Shown here: positions 29,001-38,000 of the stretch, piece after piece | How positions within the stretch are numbered: the stretch's first letter is position 1 | Layout: every line of letters begins with the position of its first letter | NCBI GenBank assembly: GCA_050084985.1 | Contig: JBITNC010000001.1 | Location: 135,594,001-135,658,000, forward strand | From: Nageia nagi | Lineage: Eukaryota > Pinophyta | Length of the DNA: 64,000 bases | Direction: 5' to 3' | Program-made: the position numbers and the translations under genes | The notes under the pieces: model-generated | The model's database searches: none | Seen by the model: only the letters and a program-made list of their open reading frames with translations | Told to the model about the DNA's origin: nothing

Positions 29001-32000
29001 AAAGTGTATCTGGATGCCTTGTCTCTCTAATGTGGAAATTGCCGCATAACCTCGACGAAGTCTGGGTGGTGCTATTGTCCGCATGGAGAACCTCGGTCCA
29101 GAGAAGAGAACTCCTAGGTATGTGTAGGTGGATGTAGACTTGATAGGATTGTCACGAAAAGTGATATGGATCTAGTCTAGTGTGGCTTTCGAAATATTGA
29201 AAGCCACCACCTTAGTCTTGCTAAGGTTCACCACAAGCTCCTATCTATCATTTAAGGCATCCAAAGCATCTATCAGGCTTTGGAGACCCGCAACTGATTG
29301 AGAAAGTAGTACAATGTTGTCAACAAAGAGTAGGATGGGAACTCGACTACCATGAAGAAGGCATCCTGACTTGGGGTTGGTGGTCTCAAGGATAACGGAA
29401 TCAAGCTCATCAATGTAAAGACCAAATAAAGTCGGTGAGAGGGCATCCTTGCTCCACTCCAATAGTGCTAAGAATGCTCTCAGAGAGCCCATCTAGTGTG
29501 AGAACCTGTCCCGAAAGATTCTCATAAAGTGTCGAAATGGCTACTAGACCAGTCTCTTGAATGCCCAAACTCCACAATCGATCCATGAGTCTATGCCGAG
29601 GAACAATTGCAGAGGCCTTCCTAAAATCGACAAAACAACAAAAGATTGGCATCTTTCGGAATCTAGCCTCCTCAATAATCACTTTGAGAATGAAAACGTG
29701 ATCAATGGTGTGATGATCTCTACGAAAGCCTGCTTGACCTACTGCTCGAAGCCCCCAAGAGTCAGCCATCTGTGAGAGGTAACCCTCCACGATCGTGGCA
29801 TATAGCTTGGCCAAGATGTGGCCAATCATGATAATGCGGTAATTGCTTGGCTCGTTGTGGTCATCGGATTTGAAGATGGGATGGATGATGTTGGAAGTCC
29901 AAGAAGGCAGGAAACTGGAACAAATTACATCATTAAAGAGCTTGGATAGGAAGGGAGGGAGGGTATGTATGGCATGCTTGAGGAATTCCGCTTGAAGGTT
30001 TTCAATGTCGGGTGCTTTCTCGGAGGAAGGTCTTTGGATGGTGGAATGGATGATGATAGGAGAGAAGTTTGAGGTGGGTGGTTGAGTGAATTTGATGGGC
30101 TGGGTATGACTGATGATGGTGTAAAAGCAAGAGGCGTACTCCTTCCAGTCATGAATAGAGATGGAATTCGAAGTGTGTTTTTTGGTAAGAAGGAGCGCCA
30201 ACATGATTTGGGATTGGAGCGAATGGAGGAAATGACCTCTAATCTCCTTTTGGCCACGAAGTGATGTTTCTTGGTCCTAAGGAGACAACAGTAATATCGA
30301 TGAAGAGCAGTGGTGGAGGGAGATCCAAGTTCACTTGCAATGGATCGTTGAAGACAACAGTGGAGTTCCTTACAATCAAAATCAAACCACCTATTCATCG
30401 AACAATTACCAGGGCGACGAAAGCGAGGGAGGCTAGTAGTGTGCGGGAAGGCTTGGAGTGCTCCTGTGCTAAGGGAATCAACCAAAAAAAGTGTCTGGTC
30501 TGCAACCGAGGGGAGCAAATGTAAGCCAATGAGTTTCTGTTGTAGGATATGGTTGTAAAGGGGGTCATGCTCACGATCATAGAGGATGGTTGTGCAAGGG
30601 GCTCTGGGGTGGGTAAGATAGCGGGGTGGGAAAGTGGGAGGTAGTCCCACAAGGATAAAGTGAGGTGTGCATGATCGGAAAGGGGAAGGCATGGGGCAAC
30701 TCAGGAGGCATCGATGTGTGAGATAAGTGGGGGACTAGAGAGGATGTAGTCGACTACGCTGGAGCCCCCAACATTGGGGTAACAAGTGTGGTGGCAGGAA
30801 TGATGGAACCGAGCCATACCATTAAGAATAAGAAGATCATGTATCTCACCAAGCTCAAGAAGGAATGCCATAACCTAAGGGGGTATGAAGTTGGCGGAGT
30901 CTCTCTAGAGATCTAGAGGGCAATCAAGTATCTGTTTGTGCAGCGGGTCCGTAATGCTATCAAAGTAATGGGTATATAAATTCCCAATCCTATTGTTAAA
31001 GTCTCCCAACAACATAATTTGGATGGAGTATTTGGTGATCTCTAGAAAGAGGTCAAGATAGGGGGATTCACTCGTATCCGAAATAGCATAATCGAGGTCG
31101 CAGGTGGAAAAGTAACAATTGGCAATAAATAACCTCTTGAGGGGTGGGGCTCATGCTAGAGAAATCCAGATGTAGTGAGCATTTGTGTCAATGCCCACGG
31201 ATCCTTGGAAGTAAGCGATCGTTGACAAGAAAGGCCACACCCCTTGATCCTTGTCCACTAAAACTTGTACGACCTGAAGTCTTGTAGGTAGAAATCCAAG
31301 TAAAACTTGGAAAGGGAGGGAGCCTCGTAACCAAACTCTCATGTGTCTCAGACAAAAGAATCAAATCTGACTGATGGATATTGTCGTGAACTGAACCAAG
31401 AGAGGACTAAAGCATTCCATAGCAGTTCCACACTGAGATTGTAAGTACTGAGAGGTTTGGAGAGGCTCTCGGTTGGTGTCATTTGTCAAGGGGCCAAGAT
31501 TTAGGCCAACTTGCATGAGGGGAGTCTCTGATCCAAGCTTGATAGTTCTGTATCATTGCCCACTTACCCAATTTTCTAGCTTTCGCAATCTTCTTCCTAG
31601 TTGTAGCAAATTCTTGGGCTTGCATCTGTGTAAAATCTTCATCAATGTAGATGTGATCAAATAGTGGAGGGATCTTTTTGGCCCTTAAAACAGAGAGTCT
31701 ATTCTCGGTGAATGGAATTACACGAGTAAGGAGGAATTCTTTGCAAGCCAAGCTCAGACTATAGGTGTGATGTTGGAGCCATCAACATGGGGGAAGTAGA
31801 TGTGATGGTTGGGAGTGAGGGAAACAGGCAATACCATTCATGTTAATAAAGTTGTGGGTCTTGCCAAGATTGAGAACGAATATCCCATATGCTAAAGGAG
31901 GCATAATGTTCGTAGATGCCCTCTGGAGGAGACATGATCAAGAGCCTAAAGGTGAAGAGGATGAACCTTGTCAAAGTATTGGTTGTGAAGATTCTTTTTC

Positions 32001-35000
32001 CTTCTATTGAAGTCATCCACAAGCATAATCTCATCTTGTACCGAGTATCTAGAGATCTTTGGAAAAAAGTTCAAAAATGGTGATTCTCCTAACCCCTGTA
32101 TGACATAATGCAAAGTCGATGGTGGGAAGTAGCATCTTGATATGTATACTCCCTTGAGTGGTGGGGACCTTGAGATGGAGATCCATATGTACCATGCATG
32201 GGTATCAATATCCTCCACTCTAATCCTGGGTAGCACGTATAGTTGACTAGGAAGGCCACACCACTTGAACCAACAACTCTTGTTGCCTGACTATGTGGGA
32301 GTCTTGTATCCATGTATATCTTGAAAATGGGGGAGGCCTCTAATAGAGTTTTTGTGTGTCTTGGTAAATAGTATTAAGTCCATGTGATGGATGATGTCGC
32401 AAATTAACCCTAGAGAAGACCAAATCATGCTAGTATAGTTCCAAACTGTGAATGAGAGAACTAAAGGATTTTCTTGTAGGTGTCATTTAGAGAGTTCGAG
32501 ATGCGACCACCTTGGAGTTGGGATATCATGAATGACAACCTTGCAATCGTGGGTGATCACTCATTCGTTCTCTTTGCTAGTGGCAACGACCAAGGTCAGT
32601 GCATTTTGAAACTCCTACACTTGGAGTCGTGTGAGATTGGCATCCAAATAAATTTTGTTGGAAAGAAAGAATAATTTCTTCTTCGCTCTCAAGGCTTGTA
32701 AATGTTCCCCTTTTGATTGGAAACATGTAAGAAGGGTGTTATTTCAGGTTGTCCAAGCCTTTTTTGGAGAGATGTTCTTCAAATCCAAGGATCCATGTAG
32801 GAAGACATGGCTAATCTATAAAGGATCTATGGTTTTAGGGAAGCCACAAACTTGAAGATTAAGCTCTTTGGTATGGTGTATACTTTCGTCTTCAAATTTT
32901 GGTTGCATTGCCATTTCAACAACGAGAATCTTCTTACTTTTGATCACTTGTACCCATGAATTATGTTCTTCCACCTGCTTTTGGATGAATTGTTGTTGAG
33001 CTGTTCTTTCTTGTTTAAGATGTTCCTTTTGTGTAGTAATCTTTGATTATTTATCTTGGATTTTAGAGACCACATCATGGAGTTGTTGAAATTGTTGGTT
33101 TGGGATTTATTCTATCTTTTAACTTGGTTATAAGATTGTCTTTTTCTTTTAATTGTTATTGGAGAAGTCATAAAAATTCGCCAAAGCCATTCCCCATGTG
33201 CTCCACTTAAGCGATGTAGTTGCACATTATACGATAATTCAACTTTGGTGTTTTAGGTCAACAAGATTTGGGTGTCTTGGGGTATGGAACTCCTTGGGGA
33301 CAGGGCGTATTCATCTTGTCTATCTCTCTCTATTTACCTTTGTCCACATCTATCTATCACATATTGTTTCTATCTTTGTTTCACCTTTTCTGTTTGTTCT
33401 TTTTTTAGTTTTTGTCCATGGTATGAGGCAACAAAATGAAAAATTGGAGAGGGGATAATGTGCAAGAAATCAAATGTGTGGTTTAACGCAAATAGACAAA
33501 GATGGATAGTAGAAGATGAGTTTCAAATGCTTGACTGTGTTTACCTTGAGGTATGTGTGGTCATCTTTGGTCTTTAGGAGATACAAATGGACAATGTAAG
33601 TGTGGAGGTTAGGAAACAATGTGAACGCGTAATGGACGTCAGAGGGACAAAGGATTGAGGGTGCTCGCGTAGGTTAGATGCAAATAAAGGTCAAAGATGA
33701 ATACTAAGAGAATCAATTGTTTGATCCATGATCTCATCCTTTAGAGTTTTGCAAACAATCTTACTAAGGCATGATAAACAACGATTTATCATGTCTGCCG
33801 ATTGATTCTCGAAGATGATGCAAATGCATGATGGGGACATGTGATGCAGACGAATGTTTCTAGATGTACTTGAATGGATGACAAAGGTGCGAAGGCGAAT
33901 TGAAGATAATTATAATATAGCTTGTGTTCTCTTGATCCTAATTAATTATTAATGTTGTATTAATATTTTCATGTTTTGCATTCGATTTTATGTATCTTTG
34001 CGTTCATGTATTACTATGAAAGAAACCTTTTTTTAATATTTTATCTAATATTTTTGAAAATACTCTAATTTAATGTATTTTTTGTTTGCCATCACTGGAT
34101 GTTCCCAAAAAAATTGAACCTGTCGTCACCAACGTATTGGAAATCTGTCCTGCCATCCTCGTCCCCAACACTTATTCTTGAGCATTTCTATTGTTTTAGA
34201 TGCTTCATTTTAAAAAATATGAAGTTACAAAACTAATAGATACAGAAAGCATCCCTCATTTGAACCAAAGTTTCTCTTATTTTGAATACTTAACCTGTTT
34301 GAGTTGCATTCAAAGAGAATATGTTGGTTACAAAAATTAATGGTCATTCTTAATAATGTTTGTTGACCAGAGCAAAGCAAGAATAAATTATTGTTCATTT
34401 TGTCAGGAGTGGTCTTCAAACATAATTGTTCGAATTTGTATTGTGCTTGTTTACTAAAAGGAGCTGTAAACAGAAGTTGTTTTCCTTTTTTTTTTAATGC
34501 AAGAGAAATGCTGACTGTCCTTTCATGATGAATGATTCTCAGTAGATAGAATTTCTGGTTCTGGTTACGAAATAATGTACTGGCTCACAGGCTTCATGCT
34601 TTTTCATGGCAATTATTTTTCAAAATGTTTGAGAAGTATTTACAAGTCAATTATCAACTGCCTCTTGCATGTAAGCTCCCATTAGGATAATTATTAGATG
34701 GAAAATCTCTTATACTTTTCAATGCCTCAGTCTCTGCTGTAGGGATATCTTTTATCAACTTTTCAATTCAAAAAGCAGATATTTTTTGATTGCAGATACA
34801 TTCTTTTGCCTAATTTTGATTATTAAAATGGTGTATCAGATAAATGCAAGTTTGATAGCAACTACTACAATCTTTTGTATGGTTTAAACTTTAAACACAT
34901 CGTGTTGCTTAGCCAAAAGCAAGGGTCCACCGGAGCGCGCTTTGGGAGTTCCCGGATGAACTCCGGCTGCTCCCGTCGATTTGGAGCGGGCCACTGGAGC

Positions 35001-38000
35001 AGCTCCTGATGTTCCGGATTGGATGGAGTGGATCAGACCCAGGCTTTTGCCTTCCAGAGCGTCATCGGAGCGGCTAAAAACAATTGCACATGATTTTTTT
35101 TAAAAAAGGGTCAAAACTTAAATAAAAAGCATAGTTGGATACTTGATACTTATGGTTTTGCTATTTTGGGCCTTTGGCATTTTGCTACTATGACATTATG
35201 ACTCATTTTGATATTATGACATTATGTACTACACTGATTCATACTTGTTTATGATTTAATGACATTATGGCTTGTTTTGATTTCTCATTTTTGCCTTTCA
35301 TATTCATACTTGATTACTATTATGATTTAATCATTATGTTTTGTAATTTAAATTCATATTTGATAGTAAAAATGAATTAGAAACAATGAACATGAAAAAA
35401 TCTAAAATCCTAGGGATTTTCTACTAGCCGTTCTGCCTGCCGAATCAGAGCTGCTCCCTAAAAATGACCCTCTGCAGCTCCGGACTTCCTAAGCGCGCTC
35501 CCCCGCTCCCGACTCACCGTGGAACCTTAGCCAGAAGCAATCATTTACCAAGGCATCTTGAAAGTTTTCTTTTTGGCGACAATATTTACTTTGGTAGTGA
35601 ATAGATGTCTCTATATGGGTTACTATATGCTATCATATTTTGTATTAGATTTTTTATAAGTCCTTGTACATGGTAATTTTGTGTTTTGTACTCTTTTGTA
35701 TGGTTTGGAATTTGTTGTTAATACTACGAAGAAAACAAATTGAATAAATATTTTTTTTTTGATTAATGGTTATGAAGGGGTTTTTGAAAGGCCCTATCCT
35801 TTTTACAAAATAGTTTGGAATTCGAGACATGTCATCATCCTATGACATTTGAGACATATCACCATCATGTGAGGAATGAGATTTGAACTTGGAACTTTCT
35901 TCATATCATTTGAGAGTTTTCACACCCATTATTCTCCCAGCTCCCCTAACATTTCGTGATATAACGAAAATAAATATGATTGAAGAAAAGGAACAAGATT
36001 TTAATACAAATCATACAAACAAGAAACACAGAAGAATTATTATGTGGCATGCATTTTTCATCAATATGGAATACTAACCTATCTCGTATATCTGTGTCAT
36101 GTTCATTGCATCAACTTTAATATGCTAAGCTCTTTAACAATATTATTGGCCAGTAATGAATCATAGAGGCCTATGGTTTTGTTTTTCTAGGACCCTCACT
36201 AAGCGATCATGTTCATGTTTCTTTCAAAATAATTGCCTGAATGCCTTTCGGGGTTAAATAAAATAGATCACACATCCTTTCCCAGCAGCCTTTCCACAGC
36301 GACAGGGTTTTGAATACCGATAGGACTTGCCTTCATATAAGGAGATGATGATAGCCTTGATTTTTCATGCTTGAATTTTTTTGTTTTTGATGGATGCTTT
36401 GTTTCTGTTTTCGTGGATAAACCTGTGTCTTCTTGGCACTCATGTGCATGTTGGAAACTTCATCATAAATCTTATTGATTTGCTTCTTGGTTTACAGGCT
36501 TATGCTGGATCACAAACACTACAGAGTATTATCTTACTTAGCACTGGAACGAATAAGGATGGGGGTTATCTTGCTCCACGTGGTGTATTTCTCTGTATGT
36601 ACATGGGCTTGACAGTTATATGGGCAATTTTAAACACCTTTGCTCTCAATGTGATTGCTTTCATTGATACTATTTCAATTTGGTGGCAGGTATAGCTTCC
36701 GGTTAGATTTTCGTTCTATTGATGAGGCAAATTGAATAATGGAAGCCAGAATGTTAGGTTTCTTGTGCTATAATGTAAAAATCGATATCTGGTATTTCAC
36801 ATGATATTTGTAGCTTCTCTGAGGTGTTTGTGGAATATGTTTCGTTGCAGCTTAGTTGGTATATTTGATATTTCCTTTAATTTAGACAAAAGTTAAAGTT
36901 AGATCTTATTGTGCACATTGAGTAGTATGCAGTTTTTTTTTTCAATTGAACGTTGTTTTAAAGAATCTATTGGTATGAAGAAAAAAATCCATGTATATGT
37001 ATGTCATGCTATATCCATTACTCAGTCCTCTAGTGAACACTTGTGCAAGTTTTCGTTTTACCTTATATGGTGTCAACTGTGGTGCAGGTGATAGGAGGGG
37101 GAGTTATTGTTGTTATCCTTCCACTAGTTTCGAAAACTACTCAATCTGCATCATATGTATTCACGCACTTCGAGACTTCTCCTGATTCAACTGGAATACA
37201 CAGCAAGGCATACGCTGTAGTTCTTTCCTTCCTTGTAAGTCAGTATTCACTCTATGGCTACGATGCTGCAGCACACCTCACTGAAGAAACAAAAGGTGCA
37301 GACATCAATGGTCCAATAGCAATACTCTCAAGTTTAGGAATTATATCAGTTTTTGGATGGGCCTACATCTTAGCTCTTACTTTTAGTATTCAGGTAATTG
37401 TGGTAATAGTACATCACTCAATAATGTATTTAAAATTAATTTTCAATGCAAGCTTTTAATCTCAATATATAGTATATTATCTCATGATAGTACCATAGTC
37501 TTTGGTTTATTTGTATAGGTTCCAACTAAGTCTGACTGTTTGATCTATGTCCTTCCACCAGGATTTTAAATACCTTTACAATCAAGATAACGAAACTGCT
37601 GGAAGCTTTGTACCAGCACAGATTTTATATGATGCATTTCATGGGCGATATCATAATTCCATTGGTGCAATTGTTCTACTCGTTGTTATATGGGGTTCTT
37701 TTTTCTTTGGGGGCCTTTCAATCACAACAAGTGCTGCACGTGTTGTATGTTTCTGAACTCTTAGTATTCTTGTTCTTTTGATTCAAAAAGGCATACAAGC
37801 TGAACATAAATATATTGACTAACTTGGATTCTTATAAACACAATAGTTTTAAGTTCAAAGGAATTGTTTAGTGCATAACTTTGGATCTCATGATAGGCTT
37901 TGCAACATATTCTGCTTAATATAATAAATTCTGACGAGGAGGATATTTTCAGCTTCCTTTTCAAGTATTCTTCCTAATAGAATACATTTTGTTTTGTAAG

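Larger units (their letters stand above)
27681..31755 (-). mobile_element. LINE B, inserted inside LINE A
   Basis: About 4.1 kb, minus strand, 5'-truncated within ORF1. In order: ORF1 end (31751-31479), endonuclease (about 31440-30620, with LLGDFNNRIG), RT (30204-29240), post-RT region (28976-28413), a C-terminal zinc-binding segment (about 28400-28200) and a 3' tail to about 27680. LINE A similarity stops at both edges at the same endonuclease position, so B is the younger. No clear target duplication or poly(A) was found. Confidence 0.75.
13734..36497 (+). other. Permease intron 3, about 22.8 kb
   Basis: Starts GTATTT and ends TTTACAG before exon 4. It is packed with LTR elements, nested LINEs and a hAT element, listed separately. 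17400-18100, 22720-25370 and 35540-36490 are AT-rich with no recognised gene. No exon-like piece of the permease is missing: exons 3 and 4 join with no gap relative to the family. Confidence 0.85.

Noticed and set aside
33198-33458. 86-codon + strand open frame rich in Phe, Leu and Val
   Set aside because: Low-complexity pyrimidine-rich DNA at the eroded 5' side of LINE A; no start context or family.
34090-34180. GC-rich block resembling a hAT or other transposon end
   Set aside because: No inverted partner or target duplication could be found, and resemblance to the 12.2-kb block is only compositional.
37043-37087. Longer exon 5 beginning at the open frame start 37043
   Set aside because: The upstream part is not conserved. 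GTGCAG at 37082-37087 is a proper acceptor and gives phase 0 with exon 4.
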